Source of the DNA: Vogesella alkaliphila
Lineage (GTDB): Bacteria; Pseudomonadota; Gammaproteobacteria; Burkholderiales; Chromobacteriaceae
DNA: 64,000 bases
Direction: 5' to 3'
Assembly: GCF_014652475.1 (NCBI RefSeq)
Contig: NZ_BMYW01000005.1
Span: forward strand, 70,692 to 134,691
Positions 1 through 8,484 of this stretch are shown in pieces. The notes beneath the pieces are model-generated. The model made no database searches and was not told the DNA's origin. It was given only the letters and a program-made list of their open reading frames with translations. A program made the position numbers and the translations under genes. Numbering within the stretch: the stretch's first letter is position 1; each line of letters opens with the position of its first letter.

Positions 1-17
1 TGGTGGTGTCGCCGGGT

Positions 18-350
18 TCAGTGCTTGCGGTGGCAGGCATTGGGACAGCTGGCGCAGCGCTCGGACAGGCCGACACACTCCAGCGATTGTTTCAGCGAGC
101 ACACCGAGCGGCGGCAGGCGATGAAACGGATGTTCTCCTCGTTGGCCAGCTGGCGGAAATGCTTCATCACGTTGTGACCGAGGAAGTCGGTGAACAGGAT
201 CAGCAGGTCGGTGCCTGCCGGCAGGCGGTCCACCTTGCGCTGGTGCGAGCTGTTGCGCCCGCTGAGGTGCTTGTTGATGGAGATACCGAAGTTGTCCAGT
301 ACGCCAGGAATATTGCCCAGTGTATCGGCGCCGACCAGCATTGCATTCAT
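18..350 (-). CDS. DUF2325 domain-containing protein
   Basis: The 110-aa product starts MNAMLVGADTLGNIP and is a DUF2325-type protein: a small Rossmann-like domain with a GADTLGNIPGVL N-terminus, a 'GRNSSHQRK' segment and a Cys-rich tail (CRRSVCSLKQSLECVGL, then CASCPNAC). I chose the ATG at 350 because an AAAGG Shine-Dalgarno lies just upstream on the minus strand; a longer reading frame to 440 lacks a ribosome site and would run through the Fur-like box. DUF2325 genes often neighbour iron-transport genes, and the operator here fits iron control. The biochemical function is unknown. The neighbouring genes downstream lie outside the window. Confidence 0.85.
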   Translation of the reverse strand: MNAMLVGADTLGNIPGVLDNFGISINKHLSGRNSSHQRKVDRLPAGTDLLILFTDFLGHNVMKHFRQLANEENIRFIACRRSVCSLKQSLECVGLSERCASCPNACHRKH

Positions 351-374
351 GATGAGACCTTTCACTGTATTTTT

Positions 375-393
375 AATAATGATATTTATTCTC
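375..393 (-). promoter_or_regulatory. Fur box-like operator
   Basis: The 19-mer AATAATGATATTTATTCTC matches the classical Fur consensus GATAATGATAATCATTATC at 15 of 19 positions by my count. It lies 25 bp upstream of the DUF2325 start, where a promoter would sit. Iron-responsive repression of this gene is inferred. Confidence 0.6.
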
Positions 394-401
394 ATTTGCA
401 A

Positions 402-420
402 ATGCAACTCAAAGTTGCAT
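402..420. repeat. inverted repeat ATGCAACT / AGTTGCAT upstream of DUF2325 gene
   Basis: Perfect 8-bp arms (402-409 and 413-420) are separated by 3 nt, just upstream of the Fur-like box. A second GTTGCATTT copy follows near 434-442. The symmetry suggests a regulator site, but I cannot name the protein. Confidence 0.4.
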
Positions 421-458
421 GGCCGGCACCGGCGTTGCATTTATGCCAAAGCGGTGAC

Positions 459-2141
459 CTAGAGCTGCTTGCCGGCCAGCCAGATCGACCAGATCAGCCA
501 CATGCTGTTGAAGAAGGCCACCATGAAGCCGAGAAAGCCGAACAGTGGCAGGCCGAACAGCGTCGGGCCGCCATCCACCGTCATCACGATCGAGGAGCCG
601 ATGATCAGGCAACCGGTGACGATGCCCATCGTCAGCCGGTTGACGCTCTTGTCCAGCTGGTGGCCGAACTGTTCCAGCCGTTTCAGGTCGAGATTGATGC
701 GGAACTTGCCGTGCTTGATGTCGCGGCCGATGCGGATGATGTCGCGCGGCAGGCTGGCCAGCATGGCGAAGCCGTCGCTCAGCGTTTCGCGGCCGCGCTT
801 GAGCAGCGCCTCCGGACGGTAGCGCTCGATGATCAGCTTGCGCACGAACGGGGTGAGGTGTTCCACCAGCTGGAATTGCGGCTCCAGCTGCCGTCCCAGC
901 CCCTCCAGCGTGATCAGCGCCTTGAACAGCATCGCCATGTCCGCCGGCAGCAGGATGCCGTGGTTGCGGATCAGCGCCATCAGGTCGTTGATCAGCTGCG
1001 ACATGTTGAGGTCTTTCAGCATCACGTGGTCGTACTGGAAGAAGATCTCGCCGATGTCCTCGGCAAACTGCTCCTCGTCCACCGGCACGCTGCCGGTCCA
1101 GCCTATCAGTACCCCCATCATCGCATGCTCGTCGCGCTGCGCCATCGCCGCCAGCAGGTCGACGATCTCGTCGCGGCGACGGTGCGACAGGCGGCCAACC
1201 ATGCCGAAGTCGATGAAGGCGATGCGGTCTTCCGGCAGGAAGATAACGTTGCCGGGGTGCGGGTCGGCGTGGAAGTAGCCGTTGAGCAGGATCATTTTCA
1301 GCACCGCGTCGGCCCCGCGCCGCGCCAGCAGTGGCGGACTCAGCCCCGCCGCTGGCAGCGCGCTGACCGGCGAGGCGCTGAAACCGTCGATGAAGTCCTG
1401 CACGTTGACGTCGGCACGGGTGTACTCCCAGTACACCTTGGGGATGCGGATGTAAGGATCCTCGGCAAAATCGCGGGCAAAGCGCTCCATATTGCGGGCT
1501 TCGGCGGCCAGATCCAGCTCGCGCTTCAGTGAGCGGGCAAACTGCGCGACGATGTCGGACGGCACGAAACGGCGGGCGTCGGGGAACTCCAGCTCGATCA
1601 GGTGGGCCAGATGCTCCAGGATGCGCAAGTCGGCGTCGACTTTCGGCACGATGCCGGGGCGGCGAAGCTTGACCACCACCTCGCTGCCGTCGTGCAGCGT
1701 GGCGCGGTGTACCTGCGCGATGGAGGCCGAGCCGATCGGTGTCATGTCGAAGCGGGCGAACAGCGTCTCCGGCGCCTCGCCCAGCACCTGTTGCAGGTAG
1801 GGCGCCAGCTGGGCTTCCGCTATCGGCGGCACGGTATTTTGCAGCTTTTCGAATTCATTGATCCATTCCGGCGCGAACAGGTCGACGCGCGTGGACAGGA
1901 TCTGGCCCAGCTTGATAAAGGTGGGGCCCAGCTCCTCGAAGGCGAGGCGGACACGGATGGGGGCGGGGATGGCGTCGGCGCTGTCCGGCAGGCGCAGGTT
2001 GAACCACTCGCCGGCCTTTTCCACCGCCGCCGGCAGTCGCAGCCGCTGCACGAATTCACCCAGTCCGTGCTTGAACAGCACCGCGCTGATTTCGCGCAGG
2101 CGGGGCAAGTCGCGCATGGCGATCAATGTTTCTCTGAGCAT
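459..2141 (-). CDS. ABC1/UbiB-family atypical kinase
   Basis: The 560-aa product is an ABC1 (AarF/UbiB) family atypical kinase-like ATPase. The family-specific KxGQ motif is at residues 77-80 (TFIKLGQILSTR), followed by the Ala-rich loop 'IGSASIAQVH', the catalytic-loop sequence FHADPHPGN and the metal-binding IDFG. The C-terminus ends in two closely spaced hydrophobic segments, as in membrane-anchored UbiB proteins. Members support ubiquinone/coenzyme Q biosynthesis or lipid homeostasis at the inner membrane. The gene is not next to ubiE/ubiJ, and its N-terminus differs from canonical UbiB, so it may be a paralogue; I leave the symbol empty. It is divergent from the NlpC/P60 gene. Confidence 0.88.
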   Translation of the reverse strand: MLRETLIAMRDLPRLREISAVLFKHGLGEFVQRLRLPAAVEKAGEWFNLRLPDSADAIPAPIRVRLAFEELGPTFIKLGQILSTRVDLFAPEWINEFEKLQNTVPPIAEAQLAPYLQQVLGEAPETLFARFDMTPIGSASIAQVHRATLHDGSEVVVKLRRPGIVPKVDADLRILEHLAHLIELEFPDARRFVPSDIVAQFARSLKRELDLAAEARNMERFARDFAEDPYIRIPKVYWEYTRADVNVQDFIDGFSASPVSALPAAGLSPPLLARRGADAVLKMILLNGYFHADPHPGNVIFLPEDRIAFIDFGMVGRLSHRRRDEIVDLLAAMAQRDEHAMMGVLIGWTGSVPVDEEQFAEDIGEIFFQYDHVMLKDLNMSQLINDLMALIRNHGILLPADMAMLFKALITLEGLGRQLEPQFQLVEHLTPFVRKLIIERYRPEALLKRGRETLSDGFAMLASLPRDIIRIGRDIKHGKFRINLDLKRLEQFGHQLDKSVNRLTMGIVTGCLIIGSSIVMTVDGGPTLFGLPLFGFLGFMVAFFNSMWLIWSIWLAGKQL

Positions 2142-2201
2142 TTTTTATGACCCCTTATGGCGGCTTTACAGTGCCGCATCGCTTCGTTACAGTGCAAGCC
2201 T

Positions 2202-2954
2202 ATGAAATTGCATCTTCACCTGTTTGCCATCATTTTGGCCGGATTTATGTCGTTTGCCCATGCCGAACCGGAGTCGGGCGTCGGCAACAAGCCGAATCTG
2301 GGTATTTTCGCCGATCCGATTGCCCAGTTTGCCGCGCCAGGCGAAGAAGCCGTGGGTGACCTGCTGCTGCAGGCAATGAGCCTGCTGGGCGTGGCCTATC
2401 GCTTTGGCGGCAGTAGTCCGGAAACCGGCCTCGACTGCTCCGGCTTCATCCAGTACGTATTCCGCAAGTCCCTGCGCGTCAACCTGCCGCGCACCTCGGC
2501 CGAGATGGCGCGTGCCGGTCGGGTGATCGAACGCGACGAGCTGGCGCCGGGTGATCTGGTGTTCTACAACACGCGCGGTTTCCAGTATTCCCACGTCGGC
2601 CTCTATCTGGGCGGCAACAAGTTCATCCATTCGCCGCGCACCGGCAAGTCGGTGGAGGTGGTCAACATGGCCAACAGCTACTGGGTGCAGCGTTTCAATG
2701 GCGCCAGGCGGGTAAACCGTGGCGGTAGCGAGTGGAAAGAGCCGGCGACGGCGCGTGTGACGAACGACAGGCCGCCAGCGGAGAAAAGGTTGGCAGAGAA
2801 AAAAGTGGCCGAGAAAAAAGCGGCGGAGAGGCCGGGCAAGTCCAGCTCCCGTGCCGAGCGGCGCAAGGCGGCGCGCGAGCAGGAAACAGAACGCAAGGGC
2901 GCCAGCCGCAAGAAAAGCGAGCAGACCACGCGCAAAAAGAAAAAACCGGACTGA
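2202..2954 (+). CDS. C40-family (NlpC/P60) cell-wall peptidase
   Basis: The 250-aa exported protein has a signal peptide (residues 1-21, MKLHLHLFAIILAGFMSFAHA) and an NlpC/P60 cysteine peptidase domain. The catalytic Cys is in DCSGF (Cys79) and the His residues are in SHVGLY (His131) and FIHSP (His143). Such enzymes cut peptidoglycan stem peptides in the periplasm. The last ~70 residues form a very basic Lys/Ala/Glu/Arg-rich tail ending in KKKKPD, probably for wall or polyanion binding. The ATG at 2202 gives the proper signal peptide; an upstream in-frame ATG at 2157 would bury it. Confidence 0.9.
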   Translation: MKLHLHLFAIILAGFMSFAHAEPESGVGNKPNLGIFADPIAQFAAPGEEAVGDLLLQAMSLLGVAYRFGGSSPETGLDCSGFIQYVFRKSLRVNLPRTSAEMARAGRVIERDELAPGDLVFYNTRGFQYSHVGLYLGGNKFIHSPRTGKSVEVVNMANSYWVQRFNGARRVNRGGSEWKEPATARVTNDRPPAEKRLAEKKVAEKKAAERPGKSSSRAERRKAAREQETERKGASRKKSEQTTRKKKKPD

Positions 2955-3002
2955 ACGGATGGAACATTTCGGGATGGCGACTATCCATCCCCTTTCTAGC
3001 TT

Positions 3003-3032
3003 GCAGCCCGGATTGCGGGCTGCTGGCTTTTT
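3003..3032 (+). terminator. rho-independent terminator-like hairpin
   Basis: The stem GCAGCCCG/CGGGCTGC has a 5-nt loop and is followed by TGGCTTTTT. It lies between the NlpC/P60 gene and the 70-aa gene, so it could end the peptidase transcript. It is just upstream of the next start codon at 3051. Confidence 0.6.
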
Positions 3033-3050
3033 CAGCAAGGTAAAACAGTC

Positions 3051-3263
3051 ATGAGTTTGCAACTTCCCACCTGGTATGCCCCGGACGGCAGCGTGGTGTC
3101 CTGCACCGAGAAGATCAAGGTGATGACGGAAAATCTGCAGGAACTGGGCCAGATGGCGCAGGACGCGTTCGAGGACGCCATCCTGATGGGCTGCGATGAG
3201 CAGCAGGTGCGCGCGTTCCTGGTGGACATGATGCAGCGCCTGGAAAACCCCTACCAATCCTGA
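3051..3263 (+). CDS. conserved 70-aa hypothetical protein
   Basis: This small acidic protein (LPTWYAPDG... SCTEKIKVMTENLQEL ... DAFEDAILMGCDEQQVR ... LENPYQS) matches a short protein I recognise as conserved in many betaproteobacteria, with the same start motif PTWYAPDG and end motif ENPY. It has no membrane segment and is predicted mostly helical. Its function is unknown. It lies 25 nt upstream of lolC, probably in the same transcript. Confidence 0.75.
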   Translation: MSLQLPTWYAPDGSVVSCTEKIKVMTENLQELGQMAQDAFEDAILMGCDEQQVRAFLVDMMQRLENPYQS

Positions 3264-3288
3264 GCCCCCAATCCTGAGCAAGGTATCG

Positions 3289-4536
3289 ATGTCTTTTCCT
3301 TTCGAGATATTTGTCGGGCTGCGCTACCTGCGCGCGCGGCGTCGTAACGGCTTTATTTCCTTCATCTCGCTGATGTCGGTGCTGGGCATCGCGCTGGGCG
3401 TGGCCGCGCTGATCGTGGTGCTGTCGGTGATGAACGGTTTCCAGCAGGAGATCCGCGGCCGCATGCTGTCGGTGGTGTCGCACGTCGAGGTCGGCAGCTA
3501 CGATGGCCGCGTCGCCGGCTGGCCAACGTTGGCCGCAAGCCTGACGCGGCAGCCGCACGTGCTGGCCGCCGCGCCCTACGTCAACGCCCAGGGCCTGCTG
3601 TCCAGCGGCGGCGCGGTACGCGGCGCCATGGTGCGCGGCATCGTGCCGCAGCAGGAAGACAAGGTCATCGACCTCGGCCAGCAGATGCAGCGCGGTAAGC
3701 TGACCGACCTGCAGCCGGGCCAGTTCGGCATCCTGCTCGGTTACGAGCTGGCGCGGGCGCTGGGGGTAGAGGTGGGCGACAAGGTGACGCTGATCACGCC
3801 GCAGGGCAATGTCACCCCGGCCGGCATGATGCCGCGCCTGAAGCAGTTCACCGTCACCGGCGTGTTCAAGATCGGCATGTTCGAGTACGACGCGTCGCTG
3901 GCGATGATCCACCTGCGCGACGCGCAGGTACTGTTCCGCATGGGACAGGACGTGTCCGGCGTGCGCCTGAAGCTGGACGATCCGCTGCAGGCGCCGCAGG
4001 TCAAGGCGGCGCTGAACGGCCGGCTGGCGGCCAACCAGGTGGCCAGCGACTGGACCGACATGAACAGCAACTACTTCCGCGCGGTGCAGATCGAGAAACG
4101 GATGATGTTCATCATCCTGACGCTGATCGTGGCGGTGGCGGCGTTCAATCTGGTGTCGACGCTGGTGATGGTGGTCACCGACAAGCAGGCCGACATCGCC
4201 ATCCTGCGCACCCTGGGCGCCAGCCCGGCCAGCATCATGCAGATCTTCATGATCCAGGGCTCGGTGGCCGGCGTGCTCGGCACCGTCAGCGGGGTCGCCG
4301 GCGGCCTGCTGCTGGCCTTCAACCTGGACGTGATCCTGCCGGCGATCGAACGCGTGCTCGGCATGCGCCTGCTGTCCAGCGAGGTGTACCTGATCGACTA
4401 CCTGCCGTCCGAGGTGCAGTCGTCGGACGTGGTCACCATCGCCGTCATTTCCCTGGTGTTGTCGCTGCTGGCAACGCTGTATCCAAGCTGGCGCGCGGCG
4501 CGTACCCGCCCGGCGGAGGCTCTGCGTTATGAGTGA
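3289..4536 (+). CDS. lolC: lipoprotein-releasing ABC transporter permease LolC/E type
   Basis: The 415-aa inner-membrane permease is of the LolC/LolE (MacB-like) type. It begins [23 protein letters not shown], the hallmark N-terminus, with TM1 at about 25-47, a large periplasmic domain (about 48-265), and three TM segments near 270, 320 and 375, ending in [15 protein letters not shown]. With LolD it extracts outer-membrane lipoproteins from the inner membrane for LolA. Only one permease gene is present, so a LolF-like homodimer is possible. It overlaps lolD by 8 bp and contains a copy of the 13-mer (3525-3537, minus). Confidence 0.95.
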   Translation: MSFPFEIFVGLRYLRARRRNGFISFISLMSVLGIALGVAALIVVLSVMNGFQQEIRGRMLSVVSHVEVGSYDGRVAGWPTLAASLTRQPHVLAAAPYVNAQGLLSSGGAVRGAMVRGIVPQQEDKVIDLGQQMQRGKLTDLQPGQFGILLGYELARALGVEVGDKVTLITPQGNVTPAGMMPRLKQFTVTGVFKIGMFEYDASLAMIHLRDAQVLFRMGQDVSGVRLKLDDPLQAPQVKAALNGRLAANQVASDWTDMNSNYFRAVQIEKRMMFIILTLIVAVAAFNLVSTLVMVVTDKQADIAILRTLGASPASIMQIFMIQGSVAGVLGTVSGVAGGLLLAFNLDVILPAIERVLGMRLLSSEVYLIDYLPSEVQSSDVVTIAVISLVLSLLATLYPSWRAARTRPAEALRYE

Positions 4537-5227
4537 AGTCCTGTCCTGCCGCGATCTGGGGCGCGTCTACCGCGAGGGCGAGCTCGACGTCCGCGTGCTC
4601 GCCGGTATCAACCTGTCGGTGCAGCAAGGCGAGCGCCTGGCCATCGTCGGCGCCTCCGGCTCCGGCAAGAGCACCCTGCTGCACCTGCTGGGCGGGCTGG
4701 ACCGGCCCAGCAGCGGCGAGGTGCTGCTGATGGGGCAGGCGATCGGCGGCCTGTCCGAGCAGAAGCTGGGCGAGCTGCGCAACCGCAGTCTCGGCTTTGT
4801 CTACCAGTTCCACCACCTGCTGCCGGAATTCAGCGCGCTGGAAAACGTGATGATGCCGCTCTTGATCCGGCGCACGCCGCGTCACGAAGCGGCGCTGGCG
4901 GCGCAGGCGATGCTGGAGCGCGTCGGACTCGGCGCGCGGTTGCAGCACAAACCGGGCGAGCTGTCCGGCGGCGAGCGGCAGCGTGCGGCGATGGCGCGCG
5001 CGCTGGTGACCAATCCGGCCTGCCTGCTGGCCGACGAGCCGACCGGCAACCTTGACCGCGCCAATGCCGAGGCGGTGTTCGAGCTGATGCTGGAACTGAA
5101 CCGCACGCTGGGCACCAGCCTGATCATCGTCACCCATGACCACGAACTGGCACACCGCGTCGGCAAGGTGCTGACCCTGACGCCGCAAGGCCTGAGCGTT
5201 GCGGCCAACCTTGAGCACGAAACATGA
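4529..5227 (+). CDS. lolD: lipoprotein-releasing ABC transporter ATPase
   Basis: The 232-aa ABC ATPase has Walker [10 protein letters not shown] (residues 41-49), the LolD-type Q-loop region ([20 protein letters not shown]), the signature LSGGERQR, Walker [13 protein letters not shown] and an H-loop (VTHDHELA). It powers LolC. The start overlaps lolC, indicating translational coupling. A copy of the 13-mer lies in the last codons (5200-5212). Confidence 0.95.
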   Translation: MSEVLSCRDLGRVYREGELDVRVLAGINLSVQQGERLAIVGASGSGKSTLLHLLGGLDRPSSGEVLLMGQAIGGLSEQKLGELRNRSLGFVYQFHHLLPEFSALENVMMPLLIRRTPRHEAALAAQAMLERVGLGARLQHKPGELSGGERQRAAMARALVTNPACLLADEPTGNLDRANAEAVFELMLELNRTLGTSLIIVTHDHELAHRVGKVLTLTPQGLSVAANLEHET

Positions 5228-6552
5228 TCAATACCGTGAACGACATGCTGGACGGCTGGACGCCGGGGGTCACCCTGCACCGGCTGGGCCAGGTGATCCA
5301 GGGCGAAACCGGCTGGCAGGAACTGCTGGTCGGCGTCGCCGCCTTGCTGTGCGCCTGGCTGTGGGCGCGGCAGCTGTACCGCCGCTATTTCCAGGCTACA
5401 CAGGTGCAGGAGTGGCCGTTCGGCAAATACCTGCTGTACCGGCTGGTGTATCCGCTGTCGGCGCAGCTGCTGACCCAGGCGCTGGCGCTGGGCTGGCAGC
5501 TGCTGCAGGGGCAGTCGTCGGTGATCCTGATGCTGTCGGCGACGCTGCTGTTCTGGCTGTCGCTGATCCGGGTACTGACCGCCATCGTGCGCCACGCGCT
5601 GCCGGAGGGCAAAGTGGAGCGCCACTCGGAACACCTGCTGGCGATGCTGCTGTGGCTGGCCTTCGCCGCGTGGGTGACCGGCATCGACAATCTGGTGCTG
5701 AGCTGGCTGGAGTCGGTGCGCTTCCGCGTCGGCAAGAACGAGCTGAACCTGCTGATGATCCTGTCGGCGCTGCTGTGGGTGTCGGTGATCCTGGTCGGCG
5801 CGCTGTGGGTCAGCAAGCTGATCGAGAAGCGGGTGATGAAGCTCGGCGACATCGACATGAACCTGCGCTTCGTGATCAGCAAGCTGGCGCGCACGCTGCT
5901 GATCATCGGCGCGGTGATGGTGGCGCTGCCCATCGTCGGTATCGACCTCACCGTGCTGTCGGTGTTCGGTGGCGCGCTGGGTGTCGGCCTCGGCTTCGGC
6001 TTGCAGAAGATCGCCAGCAACTACGTGTCCGGCTTCATCATCCTGCTCGACCGCTCCATCCGCATCGGCGACCGGCTGATGGTCGACGGCCGCGTCGGCT
6101 ACGTCAGCAAGATCACCGCGCGCTACGTGGTGCTGAAGGGGCTGGACGGCAGCGAGGTGCTGGTGCCGAACGAGGCGCTGATCGCCAACACCGTGATCAA
6201 CCAGTCCTATACCGACAAGCAGATCTGGATCAGCATGCCGATCCAGGTCGCCTACGACACCGATCTGGAACTGGCGCAACGCCTGCTGCGCGAGGCCGCC
6301 GAGCACCCGCGGGTGATGACCGATCCGGCGCCGAACGCCTTTGTCACCGCCTTTGCCGAGTCCGGCGTCAATATGGAAATCGGGCTGTGGGTGAAGGACC
6401 CGGAAAACGGCATCGCCGGCCTGCGTTCCGACATCAACCTGCGCATCTGGCAGCTGTTCAAGCAGCACCATATCCAGATCCCGTACCCGCAGCGCGAACT
6501 GCGGGTGGTCAACCAGGCGGTGGCCGTGCCACCGGTCGAGGCCAGTGCATGA
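5224..6552 (+). CDS. MscS-family mechanosensitive ion channel
   Basis: This 442-aa membrane protein has several TM helices in residues ~20-240, followed by the conserved MscS pore helix and beta domain ([35 protein letters not shown]). The cytoplasmic segment '[18 protein letters not shown]' is also typical. It senses membrane tension and releases osmolytes on hypo-osmotic shock. It is larger than E. coli MscS (286 aa) because of extra N-terminal TM helices. ATGA overlap with lolD and with the next regulator suggests one operon. Confidence 0.92.
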   Translation: MINTVNDMLDGWTPGVTLHRLGQVIQGETGWQELLVGVAALLCAWLWARQLYRRYFQATQVQEWPFGKYLLYRLVYPLSAQLLTQALALGWQLLQGQSSVILMLSATLLFWLSLIRVLTAIVRHALPEGKVERHSEHLLAMLLWLAFAAWVTGIDNLVLSWLESVRFRVGKNELNLLMILSALLWVSVILVGALWVSKLIEKRVMKLGDIDMNLRFVISKLARTLLIIGAVMVALPIVGIDLTVLSVFGGALGVGLGFGLQKIASNYVSGFIILLDRSIRIGDRLMVDGRVGYVSKITARYVVLKGLDGSEVLVPNEALIANTVINQSYTDKQIWISMPIQVAYDTDLELAQRLLREAAEHPRVMTDPAPNAFVTAFAESGVNMEIGLWVKDPENGIAGLRSDINLRIWQLFKQHHIQIPYPQRELRVVNQAVAVPPVEASA

Positions 6553-7169
6553 GCTGCCAGACACTTGCCGTCATTGACGACGACGCCGCGGTACGGCAAT
6601 CGCTGCTGTGGCTGCTGGAAAGCGACACCCTGCGCGTCACCGGTTTCGACAGCGCCGAGGCCTTCCTCGCCGCACCGGACAATACCGCCTTCAACTGCCT
6701 GATCGTCGACCTGCGCCTGTCCGGCATGAGCGGCATCGTGCTGCTGCAAACGTTGGCCGCATGGGCGTACTGCCCGCCGGTGGTGATGCTGACCGGCCAC
6801 GGCGACGTGCCGCACGCGGTGGCGGCGTTCAAGCTGGGCGTGGTCGACTTCCTGGAAAAACCGTTCGACGACCAGCGCCTGCTGGCGCAGGTCGAGCACT
6901 GCCTACAGCAGGACCGCGTCGCGCGCGAGCAGCACCAGCGCACATCGCGGCTGCACCAGACGCTGGCGACGCTGACCGAGCGTGAAAAGGAAGTGATGCA
7001 GCTGGTGCTGGCCGGCCTGCTCAACAAGCAGATCGCCGAGGCGCTACACATCAGCATGAAGACGGTGGAAGTGCACCGCGCGCGGGTGTTCGACAAGATG
7101 GGCGTCAAGTCGGCGGTGGAGCTGGCCGGCCTGATCGCCAGCCTCGCCGGCACGGCGGGCAAGCCATGA
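6549..7169 (+). CDS. FixJ/NarL-type response regulator
   Basis: The 206-aa two-domain regulator has an N-terminal receiver (DDD near 10-12, phospho-acceptor Asp54 in CLIVDLRLSG, switch residues in VMLTGHGD, Lys in EKPF) and a C-terminal LuxR-type HTH (LTEREKEVMQLVLAGLLNKQIAEAL). The receiver is of the FixJ/TtrR class. No cognate kinase is adjacent. The start overlaps the mscS-like stop (ATGA) and the stop overlaps nudB. Targets are unknown. It carries a 13-mer copy at 6749-6761 (minus). Confidence 0.9.
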   Translation: MSCQTLAVIDDDAAVRQSLLWLLESDTLRVTGFDSAEAFLAAPDNTAFNCLIVDLRLSGMSGIVLLQTLAAWAYCPPVVMLTGHGDVPHAVAAFKLGVVDFLEKPFDDQRLLAQVEHCLQQDRVAREQHQRTSRLHQTLATLTEREKEVMQLVLAGLLNKQIAEALHISMKTVEVHRARVFDKMGVKSAVELAGLIASLAGTAGKP

Positions 7170-7627
7170 GCAAGCCAGCGAAGCAGCCGGTATCGGTGCT
7201 GGTGGTGATTCACAGCGCCGACGGTCAGGTGTTGCTGATCGAACGCGCCGACCGCCCCGGCTTCTGGCAGTCGGTGACCGGCAGCCGCGAAGGCGACGAG
7301 CACCTGTGCGACACCGCGCGGCGCGAGGTGTTCGAGGAAACCGGCATCGATGCGGCCAAGCTTGCGCTGAACGACTGGCAGCAGCAGAACGTGTACGAGA
7401 TCTACCCGCACTGGCGCCACCGTTACGCGCCGGGGGTGACGCACAACACCGAGCACGTGTTCAGCCTGCAGCTGCCGGCACCGTGCGAGGTGCGGCTGGC
7501 CGCCGCCGAGCATCTGGCCTGGTGCTGGCTGCCGTGGCCGCAGGCGGCCGACAAGGTGTTCTCTCCGTCCAATGCCGCGGCGATCCGCGCGCTGGGACAA
7601 AGGTTGGCGACTACTGGCAAATGCTGA
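7166..7627 (+). CDS. nudB: dihydroneopterin triphosphate diphosphatase
   Basis: The 153-aa Nudix hydrolase has a Nudix box at about residues 42-64 (GSREGDEHLCDTARREVFEE, then TGI). The flanking sequence (FWQSVTGSREG, EIYPHWRHRYAPGVTHNTEHVF) is that of NudB, which removes pyrophosphate from dihydroneopterin triphosphate in folate synthesis. The ATGA overlap with the upstream regulator places it in the same transcript. In related bacteria nudB often precedes an EEP-family gene; here the signalling pair at 7.7-12.7 kb separates them. Confidence 0.9.
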   Translation: MSKPAKQPVSVLVVIHSADGQVLLIERADRPGFWQSVTGSREGDEHLCDTARREVFEETGIDAAKLALNDWQQQNVYEIYPHWRHRYAPGVTHNTEHVFSLQLPAPCEVRLAAAEHLAWCWLPWPQAADKVFSPSNAAAIRALGQRLATTGKC

Positions 7628-7732
7628 AAGTGATTGTGCCATTTTCAAGTTTTTTGCATTAAAGTCTTGCCGGGCTTGCCGGCACTCGCCATCATGAAGT
7701 GTACCCATTCGAGATAAAGGCAGGGCCGAGTC

Positions 7733-8467
7733 ATGACAATTGACTTCTCCCGACTGCGGGCGCTGATCGTCGACGACCAGATGCTGGTGCGCTCGCTGGT
7801 GGCGCAGGCGCTGCGCACCATGGGCTTTGCGCCGGAAAACCTGTCGCAGGCGGTGGACGGCTCCTTCGCCAAGCGCACGCTGGAAGCCAAGCCGATCGAC
7901 ATCGTGCTGTGCGACGTGCAGATGGAGCCGATGAACGGCCTCGACGTGCTGAAAGACCTGCGCTGCGGCCGCACCAACAATCCGCCCAACCTGCCGTTCG
8001 TGTTCCTGTCCGGCCATCCGGAAAAGAACAATATCGTCATCGCCGCGCAGCTGCACGCCGACGGTTTCATCATCAAGCCGCCCAAGCCGGCCGACATGGA
8101 AAAGACCCTGCGCCTGGCGCTGACGCGGCAGCGCCCGGACATCGACCCGTTCTCCTACTACAAGGTAGCCACCGGCACCGCCTTTGACCGCCACGTGTTC
8201 GGCGAACTGGTGACACAGGCGTCGCTGCTGCTGGACGAGGACGACAAGCCGGTACAGCGCCTCGGTCTGGGCGCGGTGAAACCGGGAAGCCGGCTGGCGC
8301 GTGATCTATACAACAAGACGGGGCAGCTGCTGTTGCTGCGCGGCAGCGAGATCACCAGGACGCAGCTGCGCGTGCTGCGGCAGTTTCCGGAACGCTTCGG
8401 CGTCGACGCGATCGAGATCAGCTGCGAGCCGGACAGCGACATCCCGCCCCCCCCCCCGACCGCCTGA
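7733..8467 (+). CDS. response regulator with non-DNA-binding C-terminal domain
   Basis: The 244-aa protein has a receiver domain (residues ~8-130; Asp61 in IVLCDVQMEP; Lys in IIKPPKP). The C-terminal part (LGAVKPGSRLARDLYNKTG, QLLLLRGSEITRTQLRVL) resembles the module that precedes HD-GYP domains, but no HD-GYP follows. It lacks an HTH. The C-terminus is a Pro run (DIPPPPPTA) encoded by an 11-C tract two codons before the stop. The downstream kinase starts 17 nt after the stop and is the likely partner. Confidence 0.85.
   Translation: MTIDFSRLRALIVDDQMLVRSLVAQALRTMGFAPENLSQAVDGSFAKRTLEAKPIDIVLCDVQMEPMNGLDVLKDLRCGRTNNPPNLPFVFLSGHPEKNNIVIAAQLHADGFIIKPPKPADMEKTLRLALTRQRPDIDPFSYYKVATGTAFDRHVFGELVTQASLLLDEDDKPVQRLGLGAVKPGSRLARDLYNKTGQLLLLRGSEITRTQLRVLRQFPERFGVDAIEISCEPDSDIPPPPPTA
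8447..8457 (+). repeat. poly-C(11) tract at the regulator/kinase junction
   Basis: Eleven C residues in a row encode prolines just before the response-regulator stop. With one extra C, the regulator would read on in the frame of the downstream kinase with no stop before the kinase ATG (codons gac cgc ctg agc cac gcg agg tcc gcc atg). With one fewer C it would end out of frame near 8657. Confidence 0.9.
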
Positions 8468-8484
8468 GCCACGCGAGGTCCGCC

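Noticed and set aside
1191-1200. GCGGCCAACC in the ABC1 kinase gene as an uptake-like copy
   Set aside because: It lacks the TT end; counted as a partial match only, as were 4028, 11164, 21214 and 54353.
3-1532. Long plus-strand frame opposite the DUF2325 and ABC1 kinase genes
   Set aside because: It is the complement of clear minus-strand genes, with His/Gln/Arg-rich composition and no family features.
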